Source of the DNA: Propionibacteriaceae bacterium
GTDB lineage: Bacteria; Actinomycetota; Actinomycetes; Propionibacteriales; Propionibacteriaceae
Length of the DNA: 10,521 nt
Assembly: GCA_021323255.1 (NCBI GenBank)
Contig: JAJTCL010000067.1
Location: forward strand, 1 to 10,521
Direction: 5' to 3'
Position 1 is the stretch's first letter. The number at the start of each line of letters is the position of its first letter. A program made the position numbers and the translations under genes. Of this stretch, positions 1-6,481 are shown in pieces. The notes beneath the pieces were generated by a model. That model saw nothing but the letters and a program-made list of their open reading frames with translations, did not search any database and was not told where the DNA came from.

Positions 1-1512
1 CGCGAGTCCGGCACCTTCTTTGCCATTCCCACCTACTGCTTCATGTTCGCGATCTTGAGTATGGTGATCTACGGGTTGTTCCGGATCCTGGTGATGGGCG
101 AGGAGATCCAGGCGCATAGCGCTCAGTACGGGATCGAGGCGGATCCGCAGTACGCAGCCTTCACCGGCTTCGCGATGGTCGCCCTGCTGGCCCGCACGTT
201 TTCCTCTGGATGCGCCGCCCTCACCGGGGTGGAGGCCATCTCCAACGGCGTGCCTGCGTTCCGGAAGCCCAAGAGCAAGAACGCAGCAACCACTCTGCTG
301 CTGCTCGGCACCATTTCAGTGTCGATGTTGCTCGGGGTCGTGGTGCTGGCCAACCTGACCGGACTGAAGCTGATCGACGCCGGCCACTCGCACTACACGC
401 TCAACGGCGAGCGCGTCGAAGTCATCGAAGAGACGGCCATCGGTCAGTTGTCCGCGGCAGTCTTCGCTGATTTCAAACCGCTTTTCTACTTCGTCGTGGC
501 TGCCACGATGCTGATCTTGTTCCTGGCCGCGAACACCGCATTCAACGGATTCCCGGTGTTGGGCTCCATCCTCGCCAGGGACGGCTACCTACCACGCCAG
601 TTGCACACCCGCGGCGACCGCCTGGCCTACAGCAACGGGATCATCGTGCTGGCCTTCTTCGCCATCGTGCTGATCATCGCCTTCGATGCTGACGTAACGG
701 CGTTGATCCAGCTCTACGTCGTGGGAGTCTTTGTGTCGTTCACCGTCAGCCAGTTCGGCATGCTGCGGCACTGGACGCGTCATCTGAGAGTCGAGACGAA
801 CCCTGTGGTGCGCGCACGGATGATCCGTTCCCGAGTGATCAATGCGATCGGGCTGACGATGACCGGCACAGTGCTGGTGATCGTGCTGCTCTCGAAGTTC
901 ACCCAGGGCGCCTACATCGCGATCATCGCGATGGGCATCCTCTTTGCGATCATGAAGATGATCCGGCGACACTACGACACGGTGTCTCGGGAGACTGCGC
1001 TGGTCGAGGGCGAAGACCGGACGCTGCCGAGCCGGGTACGGGCTGTGGTGTTGGTGAGCAAGCTGCACAAACCGACGTTGCGGGCACTCGCCTTCGCCAA
1101 GGCCGCCCGTCCCAGCACCCTGGAGGCTCTCACCGTCTCGGTCGACCCGGAGGAGACCGAACGGCTCGTGAAGAGGTGGGAGGAGACCGACACGGGGGTT
1201 CCGCTCAAGGTGCTCGCTTCGCCCTACCGGGAGGTGACCAATCCGATCATCGACTATGTGAGGAACCTGCGTCGGGAAAGCCCGCGTGACGCCGTGACGG
1301 TCTACATCCCTGAGTACGTGGTCGGGCATTGGTGGGAGCAGATCCTGCACAACCAGAGCGCTTTGCGACTCAAAGGACGGCTGCTGTTCACACCGGGCGT
1401 CATGGTGACATCCGTGCCGTTCCACTTGTCGTCATCGAGCAAGGCCGAACAAAGGTTTGAGCGGGAGACCGCCCAGGAAAACGCTGCTCGTCGCTACCTG
1501 CGCAGCGGCTAG
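1..1512 (+). CDS. APC-superfamily permease, KimA/YdaO-like (5'-truncated by the window edge)
   Basis: Integral membrane transporter, probably a cation or amino-acid symporter. The reading frame is open from base 1 (RESGTFFAIPTY...), so the first in-frame ATG at 43 is internal and the true start lies upstream. The visible part is 503 residues with about eight hydrophobic segments (roughly residues 14-32, 54-80, 96-120, 158-182, 208-226, 232-252, 276-295 and 301-317). A stretch around residues 70-90 contains the motif ALTGVEAISNGVPAF. A soluble tail of about 170 residues follows, with the blocks VVLVSKLHK, VSVDPEE, SPYREV, VVGHWWEQILHNQ and VTSVPFHL. From memory this core motif and tail match the KimA/YdaO group, which includes a c-di-AMP-controlled potassium importer, and mycobacterial Rv2690c-type proteins. 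Many members are annotated only as amino-acid permeases, so the substrate is inferred. It converges on the ole operon. The class is secure; the potassium role is moderate. Confidence 0.85.
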   Translation, partial: RESGTFFAIPTYCFMFAILSMVIYGLFRILVMGEEIQAHSAQYGIEADPQYAAFTGFAMVALLARTFSSGCAALTGVEAISNGVPAFRKPKSKNAATTLLLLGTISVSMLLGVVVLANLTGLKLIDAGHSHYTLNGERVEVIEETAIGQLSAAVFADFKPLFYFVVAATMLILFLAANTAFNGFPVLGSILARDGYLPRQLHTRGDRLAYSNGIIVLAFFAIVLIIAFDADVTALIQLYVVGVFVSFTVSQFGMLRHWTRHLRVETNPVVRARMIRSRVINAIGLTMTGTVLVIVLLSKFTQGAYIAIIAMGILFAIMKMIRRHYDTVSRETALVEGEDRTLPSRVRAVVLVSKLHKPTLRALAFAKAARPSTLEALTVSVDPEETERLVKRWEETDTGVPLKVLASPYREVTNPIIDYVRNLRRESPRDAVTVYIPEYVVGHWWEQILHNQSALRLKGRLLFTPGVMVTSVPFHLSSSSKAEQRFERETAQENAARRYLRSG

Positions 1513-1603
1513 CACCTACCGCCTCGACACGCTGGGGGTCTGGGCCCTCAGCGGGTTCCTCTAGGGCAGAGCACCTACCGCCCCGACAAGCCGGTGGTCT
1601 GGG
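1512..1603. repeat. Two imperfect direct copies of a 33-nt sequence in the convergent gap
   Basis: A sequence starting GCACCTACCGCC and ending GGTCTGGG occurs at 1512-1544 and again at 1571-1603, offset by 59 bases, with 29 of 33 positions identical by my count. Beyond position 33 the copies diverge, though both continue into CCTCTAG. The first copy begins on the last base of the permease stop codon, and the CTAG after the second copy contains the oleD stop codon read on the other strand. The array therefore fills the gap between two converging genes. Copy 1 also holds a weak 5-bp inverted repeat (GCCCT at 1544-1548, AGGGC at 1563-1567). The origin is unknown: a local duplication, or two members of a dispersed family. 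Confidence 0.7.
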
Positions 1604-1613
1604 GGCGAAGCCT

Positions 1614-2627
1614 CTAGCGGGGGTCCACGGGGGCGGCAGAGCCCCCGTGTGTGTACCAGCGCTGGAGTTCTGCGAATCCGTCATCGAGACTGACCCGAGG
1701 TTGCCACTGCAGCACCTGACGAGCCAGCCGCTGGTCGAACCAGTGCGCTGTGGAGAGCTGTTCAACCAAGAACCGGGTTAGCGGCGGATCATCATCTGTG
1801 CGTCCCCGACGCAGGCCTTGGGTCAACGTCCACAGCGACTCCACCACGGTTCCACCCGCGCGTGCCAGTCCCACCGGCACGCGCCAACTGGGTTCTGGGA
1901 CGCCGGCCGCGCGGCACATGGCGGCAATCAACTCTGCGACTGGTCGCGGCTCGCCGTTGGTCACAACCAAGGCCTGGCCACGTGCATCCACGCAGTGGTC
2001 GAGGGCCGCTGTCAGCGCCTCAACGGCATTGTCGACGTACGTGGTATCGACCAAGGCTGCTCCCGAGCCGATGAACGGCAGCCGTCCACGGCGTGCCCGG
2101 TCCACAACGCGAGCTACCAACTGGGTGTCACCCGGCCCCCAGACCACGTGTGGGCGCACCGCGACGACTGCAAGCTCCGCGCTGTCACCATCCAGAGCGA
2201 TCAGCTCGGCTGCGGCCTTGCTTCGGGCGTACGGCCCGCGAGCAGCGACCGGGTCGGCGGGATGCGCACCGTGCCCGATCAGCGAGCTTCCGGCATGGGC
2301 CACAGAGGGCGATGAGACATGCACCAGCCGTCGTACTCCGGCCGTCAGACAAGCATTCACCACCGCTCGGGTGCCGTGGACGTTGATCCGCTCGTACTCA
2401 GCTTCCGGACCGACTACGTTCACCTTGGCCGCCAAGTGAATGACCGCGTCCTGGTTGCTCACCGCGGTGCGCACAGCGGCTCCATCGCTGATATCGGTCA
2501 ACACTTCCGGCAGGCCGAGTCCGGCAGGACGCCGCTGCAGCACCGTTACTCGGTCACCTCTGTCGGAGAGCGCGCGCGCTACTCCGCGGCCGAGCATCCC
2601 GCTCGCCCCGGTGACCAGCACTCGCAC
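1614..2627 (-). CDS. oleD: OleD, NAD(P)H-dependent 2-alkyl-3-oxoalkanoate reductase
   Basis: Short-chain dehydrogenase of the extended NAD-dependent epimerase / 3-beta-HSD type, 337 residues. In the olefin pathway OleD reduces the beta-keto acid made by OleA to a beta-hydroxy acid, using NADPH in characterised homologues. The Rossmann nucleotide-binding motif TGASGMLG is at residues 6-13. HLAAKVN (64-70), Ser105/Ser106 and the catalytic pair Tyr133 and Lys137 (YARSK) follow, then VRPHVVWGPGD (158-168) and TYVDNAV (196-202). Taken alone it could be called a generic epimerase/dehydratase; its place directly behind oleA and oleBC makes OleD the best call. The GTG start is chosen because the Rossmann strand begins at once (MRVLVTGASG) and AGAGGA sits 4 bases upstream (2637-2632). 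The oleBC stop is 14 bases upstream, so it belongs to the same operon and is its last gene. Confidence 0.9.
   Translation of the reverse strand: MRVLVTGASGMLGRGVARALSDRGDRVTVLQRRPAGLGLPEVLTDISDGAAVRTAVSNQDAVIHLAAKVNVVGPEAEYERINVHGTRAVVNACLTAGVRRLVHVSSPSVAHAGSSLIGHGAHPADPVAARGPYARSKAAAELIALDGDSAELAVVAVRPHVVWGPGDTQLVARVVDRARRGRLPFIGSGAALVDTTYVDNAVEALTAALDHCVDARGQALVVTNGEPRPVAELIAAMCRAAGVPEPSWRVPVGLARAGGTVVESLWTLTQGLRRGRTDDDPPLTRFLVEQLSTAHWFDQRLARQVLQWQPRVSLDDGFAELQRWYTHGGSAAPVDPR
1626..1649. terminator. GC-rich hairpin at the convergent permease/oleD ends, possible bidirectional terminator
   Basis: CACGGGGGC (1626-1634) pairs perfectly with GCCCCCGTG (1641-1649) around the 6-nt loop GGCAGA, giving a 9-bp stem of almost all G-C pairs. 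It lies inside the last codons of oleD, about 114 bases past the permease stop. No T-run follows on either strand, so it is not a canonical intrinsic terminator. Actinobacterial terminators often lack a U-tract, and the position between converging genes suits a termination role. It could instead simply reflect G/C-rich codons (GGG, CCC) in the OleD tail. Confidence 0.35.
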
Positions 2628-2641
2628 GCTGTCCTCTGTTC

Positions 2642-5278
2642 CTACGGCCGACCGGCCCGAGCACCGGCGAGCACCCGCTCTGCCCAGCGGGCGAGGCGCT
2701 GCCGGTCGATCTTTGCGGCGTGCCGGATATCCACCGGCAACGCTCCGACGACCAGCACAGCTGCGACGCGCACCTCGGCTGCGGCGCGTACGGCGCTGGC
2801 AAGCTGGTGCGACGCCAACCCAACCGCGGCGCGGGTTTGCGGGACCACTATCGCCACCACCTGCTGAGTGCCCCGAGGGCCCACACCGACGACCGCTGCG
2901 CCGGTTACCGGACTTTTGGCCTCGATGCGTTGCTCCACCCCGACCGGGGTGAGCGGTCCGTCGGCGGTCGTGATGACGTGCATCAGACGGCCCTCAACCC
3001 ACAGCCGCCCGGCCCTGTCGAGGTGCCCGACATCGCCCGAACGATGCCATCCCGGATCCCGAGAACTTGCTTTCTCCGTCGCCCAAAGCCGGTCGTAACG
3101 ATCCTTGACGTGGGCCGCGGACACACAGATCTCACCGGAGACCTCGAGGCTGGGATCGGGCGGTCCCGCAGCCACGCCAAGCGGGTCGAGTGGACTGATC
3201 TGGATCTGCACACCAGGCAGTGGGCGCCCGACGCACACCCCGTTGCCCGAACCAGCTTCCTCGAGCTCAGACAGCGAGATGTCAGTCAGCGGTAAGGCCT
3301 CGGTCATCCCATACGGCGTGTGCAGCTCAGCGCGGGGCAGGATTTCCCGAAGGCTGCGCAACAACGTTACCGAGACCGGCGCTCCGGCTGAGAGCACCAG
3401 TCGAATGCGCGCCAGCGCAGACAACTGCTCAGCCGTCAACTCAGCTGAGGTGGCGACGACGTTCCGCAAGGCTGCCGGCGAGGCGAAGACCAGAGTGGCG
3501 TTGATGGCCGCCGCCGCATCAGCCAACCGGGCGGCGGTCAGGGTGCCCGGTTTGGTGACATCCATCCGGGGCACGACAGCGCCGATGCCGAGTGCTGGAC
3601 CGTACAGCGCAAACGGTGCGAAGGCGGCGACCAATCGATCATCTGGATTGACGTCGCATAGGGCGCGCACCTGTTCCAGTTGCGCCAGCAGCTGCTGATG
3701 CCGATAAACCACCCCCTTCGGCGGGCCAGTGGCGCCAGAGGTGAACAGCACCGCTGCCTCACTCGACTGCGCGCTGCCGGGGTCGAGGTTCCCCCGTGAG
3801 GCGTCGAGGAACGCGCTGCCGTTCCCGGCTGTCACAAGCTCCTCCATCGAGTGCTGAATCCCGAGCCGCTGGCGGAGGTGCCTGGGCACCTCACCGGCAA
3901 CCACCCGGACACCCGGAAGCTGGAACGCGGCAGCAGCGGCGACCGCCGCTGGGATACCGATCAGATAGTCCGGATCAGCGCTGCGCAGCGAGTCGGCCAT
4001 ACGCCGCCAGCCAAGGCCGGCGTCTGCCACCACGATCACGGCACCCGACTGCCAGCAGGCGTAGACCGTTGTCGTCAGGTCGAGACCTGGCGGCACGAGC
4101 AGCGCGATTCGGTGTCCGGGCCGCACGCCCACTCGGCGAAGTCCATCAGCCAGCGCACCGACCCGATCCCGCAGCCCGGCGAACGAGATGACCTGGGTCT
4201 CGCCGCGGCCCAGCTCGGCGATGGCCGGACAGTCGTCGCTGCCGGCTGCCACACCAACAGATCGGAGGAGAGTCGGTCCAGGTGCCGGCTGCCGATCAAG
4301 AGCCCGCTCGGGCGCGGGCCGCTCCGACCCTGGCCCGCGGGCCGGCGTGGTGAGGTTCGACCTCATCCACATCCAGGCATCCTCGGCCGCGTGAGGCGCA
4401 TCCTCCATCACCAGATGCGACGCTCGGGCGTACCGGTGGACGTCGGCATGCGGCAACCGCCGCTGCAGGTCGCGGAGGTATCTCTGGGTGAACACAGGGT
4501 CGCGGGGCCCCCATAGCAGCAGCGTCGGAACGCCTCCAAGCTCGCCTAGCCGAGACGCAATGTCATCGAGCACGACTCGGCTGGGATGGCCCGCCTCCAG
4601 GGGAATGTCCGCCACGAACTCAGCGACGGCCCGTCGTCGCTGAGAGGAGGAGTACGGAGCTCGCAACGCGCGGCGCACCTCACCCGGGATCTGCGGCCAG
4701 GACAATGCTGCGGCGGCACGTATGAACGTCTTCGTGCGCGCGCAGACCAACTCCCGCAGCACACGGCTGCGTGCCAGGCGGATCAGAATCGGCGGATCCG
4801 CGTCCAGCGGGACTGCCACTCCGGTGTTGGTCAAGATCAATCCGGCCATCTGATCAAGATGGCGTTCCGCCCAACCCAGCGAGATCGGTCCGCCCCAGTC
4901 GTGCGCAGCCAGCACCACGGGTCCGGCGATTCCCAGTTCCGAGGTGATGGCGTCGAGGTCGTCGATCCGGGAAGCGAGGGTACGGGGCAGGTTCGGCCGC
5001 TCTGAGTAGCCCATCCCCAACTGGTCCACTGCCACCACTCGCCAGCCCGGATCCGCGCCGGACAGAAACCGGCGCCACAGATAGGACCACGTCGGATTGC
5101 CGTGCACGCAGAGCAGGGTTCCCACGTCTGGCGCGACGCCGTTGTCGAGCACGTGCCAGGTGCGGGGTTCCCCTGCGGAGTCGATGGCTGGGACCAATCT
5201 GGACCAGACCGGGTTGACCCCCGGCATTCGCATGACCTCAGCGACAATGCCGGGGGCGACGAGCAGGCGGTTGATCAC
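2642..5278 (-). CDS. oleBC: OleBC fusion: beta-lactone decarboxylase (OleB) plus beta-lactone synthetase (OleC)
   Basis: One 878-residue protein carrying two pathway enzymes. The N-terminal half (about residues 20-310) is an alpha/beta hydrolase of the haloalkane-dehalogenase type. It has the oxyanion motif HGNPTWSYLW (59-68), nucleophile Asp127 in HDWGG, a candidate acid Asp260 in GPRDPVF and His288 in ASHLVMED. OleB enzymes decarboxylate a cis-beta-lactone to a cis-olefin. A Pro/Ala/Arg-rich linker (about 305-345) leads to an AMP-binding domain: P-loop LFTSGATGPPKG (511-522), YGMTEALP (656-663), SGDVGHLD (747-754) and Lys856 in HAAKIDRQRL. OleC enzymes use ATP to close the beta-hydroxy acid into a beta-lactone. 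The frame is open 90 codons further upstream, but that part lies over oleA and looks like nothing. The GTG at 5278 overlaps the oleA stop as GTGA, pointing to translational coupling, with no Shine-Dalgarno visible there. ATG codons at 5233 and 5227 are alternatives. Such fusions are known in actinobacteria, for example Micrococcus luteus. Confidence 0.93.
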   Translation of the reverse strand: MINRLLVAPGIVAEVMRMPGVNPVWSRLVPAIDSAGEPRTWHVLDNGVAPDVGTLLCVHGNPTWSYLWRRFLSGADPGWRVVAVDQLGMGYSERPNLPRTLASRIDDLDAITSELGIAGPVVLAAHDWGGPISLGWAERHLDQMAGLILTNTGVAVPLDADPPILIRLARSRVLRELVCARTKTFIRAAAALSWPQIPGEVRRALRAPYSSSQRRRAVAEFVADIPLEAGHPSRVVLDDIASRLGELGGVPTLLLWGPRDPVFTQRYLRDLQRRLPHADVHRYARASHLVMEDAPHAAEDAWMWMRSNLTTPARGPGSERPAPERALDRQPAPGPTLLRSVGVAAGSDDCPAIAELGRGETQVISFAGLRDRVGALADGLRRVGVRPGHRIALLVPPGLDLTTTVYACWQSGAVIVVADAGLGWRRMADSLRSADPDYLIGIPAAVAAAAAFQLPGVRVVAGEVPRHLRQRLGIQHSMEELVTAGNGSAFLDASRGNLDPGSAQSSEAAVLFTSGATGPPKGVVYRHQQLLAQLEQVRALCDVNPDDRLVAAFAPFALYGPALGIGAVVPRMDVTKPGTLTAARLADAAAAINATLVFASPAALRNVVATSAELTAEQLSALARIRLVLSAGAPVSVTLLRSLREILPRAELHTPYGMTEALPLTDISLSELEEAGSGNGVCVGRPLPGVQIQISPLDPLGVAAGPPDPSLEVSGEICVSAAHVKDRYDRLWATEKASSRDPGWHRSGDVGHLDRAGRLWVEGRLMHVITTADGPLTPVGVEQRIEAKSPVTGAAVVGVGPRGTQQVVAIVVPQTRAAVGLASHQLASAVRAAAEVRVAAVLVVGALPVDIRHAAKIDRQRLARWAERVLAGARAGRP

Positions 5279-6297
5279 CAGACGATTTCGGCGTAGGAGG
5301 TGTTGAGGCCGGAGCCGATGCCGAGCAACAAAATCCGGTCCTCGGCACGCAACTGATCGATGTGCTGGGCGAGCGTGAACGGCACCGCGGCCGGCCCCAT
5401 GTTGCCGTACCTCGGCAGGGTGAGCGGGAATCGCGCCGGGTCGACCCCGAGCGCGTCGGCCATTGCACGGATGTGCACGACCGAGGTCTGGTGAGCGACG
5501 AACCAGTCGATCCCATCCCAGTCGAACTCTTCCTTGGCGTCGGCCCATGTCGCCACGGCAAGCGCCAGCCCGGCGTCGAACAGCCGCTTGGTGTCGGTGC
5601 GCATCCGGGTGAGATCACCGACACACAGGTCGTGGTGCTCGGTGCCGGCGCGACTCACTCCGCCGACGACCCGATGCCCTTCAGGATGACGGTCGGCTCG
5701 TCCGAGCACCATGGCCGCCGATCCCGAACCGAGGGTGAGGGTGGCGAACTGTGAGCGGAGGTCGGCTGCTGTGGTCTGCTCCGCGGCGAGCCTTTCCAGT
5801 GTCACTTCCTGGGTATAGCGGGAACCTTCGGCATCGACGATCACCGCGTAGTCCGCCTGACCGGACTCGATCATGGTTCCAGCCAACTGAATGCCGTTCA
5901 CAAAACCGAGGCAGGCATTCGCCAGATCGAAGTTGAGGCAGTTCGTCGGCAAGCCCATCTGATGGTGAATCGCCACCGCAGTCGAAGGTTCGAGGTACTC
6001 CCGTGAGACTGCGGTGTTGATCAAGACGCCGATCTGCTCGGGAGTGATACCGGCCTCGGCCAGCGCCTTGGCGCCCGCCATCGCCGCCGCATCAGCGAAG
6101 CTCATATCGGCCGGCCACCAACGACGCTCGACCACTCCAGCCAGCCTTTCGAGCATGCCGGGCCTGGTACCCACCCGCCGGTAGGTGGCTGCCAGGCGCG
6201 CATCGAAGGCTGCAGACGTCATCACCACCGGTGCGTCAACCGCACACACCGAGAGCACGGTGGTGTTGGCCAGCCGAAAGCTTGCGTTACCGCTCAT
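5275..6297 (-). CDS. oleA: OleA, acyl-CoA head-to-head condensing enzyme (thiolase superfamily)
   Basis: First enzyme of long-chain olefin synthesis: a non-decarboxylative Claisen condensation of two fatty acyl-CoAs giving a 2-alkyl-3-oxoalkanoic acid. The protein has 340 residues and is related to FabH (KAS III). Visible active-site features are the nucleophile Cys129 in NACLGFVNG, His269 in AHQTS, Asn299 in YGNMGPAA and Glu103 in REYLEPS. The spacings Glu-Cys (26) and His-Asn (30) equal those I recall for Xanthomonas OleA (Glu117, Cys143, His285, Asn315). The Glu is the residue reported to act from the partner subunit, so this points to OleA rather than FabH. The start is ATG 6297: AGGTGG lies 7 bases upstream (6310-6305) and the protein then opens MSGNASFRLANT. 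An in-frame ATG 27 codons further up (6378) is rejected. It heads the operon and overlaps oleBC by 4 bases. Transcription diverges from acn. Confidence 0.94.
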   Translation of the reverse strand: MSGNASFRLANTTVLSVCAVDAPVVMTSAAFDARLAATYRRVGTRPGMLERLAGVVERRWWPADMSFADAAAMAGAKALAEAGITPEQIGVLINTAVSREYLEPSTAVAIHHQMGLPTNCLNFDLANACLGFVNGIQLAGTMIESGQADYAVIVDAEGSRYTQEVTLERLAAEQTTAADLRSQFATLTLGSGSAAMVLGRADRHPEGHRVVGGVSRAGTEHHDLCVGDLTRMRTDTKRLFDAGLALAVATWADAKEEFDWDGIDWFVAHQTSVVHIRAMADALGVDPARFPLTLPRYGNMGPAAVPFTLAQHIDQLRAEDRILLLGIGSGLNTSYAEIVW

Positions 6298-6304
6298 ATC
6301 TCGT

Positions 6305-6310
6305 CCACCT
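6305..6310 (-). promoter_or_regulatory. oleA ribosome binding site
   Basis: Read on the minus strand, AGGTGG stands 7 bases before ATG 6297. It decides between this start and the upstream in-frame ATG at 6378, which has no comparable site. Confidence 0.75.
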
Positions 6311-6317
6311 AACCCGG

Positions 6318-6345
6318 GGACCCAAATCTGCTCCCCATAGGGTCC
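6318..6345 (-). other. Inverted repeat in the probable oleA leader
   Basis: GGACCC (6318-6323) and GGGTCC (6340-6345) form a perfect 6-bp inverted repeat with a 16-base loop, just upstream of the oleA ribosome binding site. It could be a leader hairpin or a protein-binding site, but an inverted repeat this short is not rare in GC-rich DNA. No convincing -10/-35 pair for oleA was found in 6298-6437. Confidence 0.25.
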
Positions 6346-6437
6346 TGCAACTCTGCACAATGGTGTCACCGCCTGCATGAGTGCTGTTGAGCGGGAAATG
6401 ATTCACTCCCGACGATCTTGGGAACAGGATCGCCATG

Positions 6438-6457
6438 TTATCTTGACGTCAAGATAA
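6438..6457. promoter_or_regulatory. Perfect 20-bp palindrome, candidate operator between oleA and acn
   Basis: TTATCTTGACGTCAAGATAA is its own reverse complement with no mismatch and no spacer. It lies 24 bases upstream of the acn ATG and 140 bases upstream of oleA. It sits in a short AT-richer patch of otherwise GC-rich DNA, as a promoter would. GATAAT (6453-6458) at its right edge could be an acn -10 box, placing the palindrome over the RNA polymerase site; only a poor -35 (TCGCCA, 6430-6435) matches it. The symmetry suggests a homodimeric regulator of MarR or TetR type. Aconitase genes are known targets of such regulators, for example TetR-type AcnR in Corynebacterium and MarR-type TamR in Streptomyces. 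I cannot confirm that this site matches either consensus. Confidence 0.7.
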
Positions 6458-6471
6458 TTTTGCCACGACGA

Positions 6472-6478
6472 AGGAGGG
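6472..6478 (+). promoter_or_regulatory. acn ribosome binding site
   Basis: AGGAGGG lies 3 bases before ATG 6482. It is a strong Shine-Dalgarno match and fixes the aconitase start. Confidence 0.85.
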
Positions 6479-6481
6479 CTC

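Noticed and set aside
589..1425. 278-codon open frame on the minus strand under the permease
   Set aside because: Composition is His/Asp/Arg-rich without any recognisable motif, and it lies opposite a clearly coding membrane protein; GC-rich DNA commonly gives such antisense frames.
1750..2439. 229-codon open frame on the plus strand opposite oleD
   Set aside because: Low-complexity Ser/Thr/Arg/Pro composition and no domain; OleD on the other strand has all expected motifs.
5279..5548. 90-codon N-terminal extension of the OleBC frame
   Set aside because: It lies entirely antiparallel-frame over the oleA 3' coding region on the same strand, is Arg/Pro/His-rich like an out-of-frame shadow, and the GTG overlapping the oleA stop gives a sensible start.
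6298..6378. 27-codon N-terminal extension of OleA from the ATG at 6378
   Set aside because: A good ribosome binding site stands before ATG 6297, the resulting 340-residue length suits the family, and active-site spacings match without the extension.
6443..6471. TTGACG inside the palindrome as the acn -35 box
   Set aside because: At 16-18 bases downstream there is only GC-rich sequence (CGACGA), not a usable -10 box; GATAAT at the palindrome edge fits better, although its -35 is poor.
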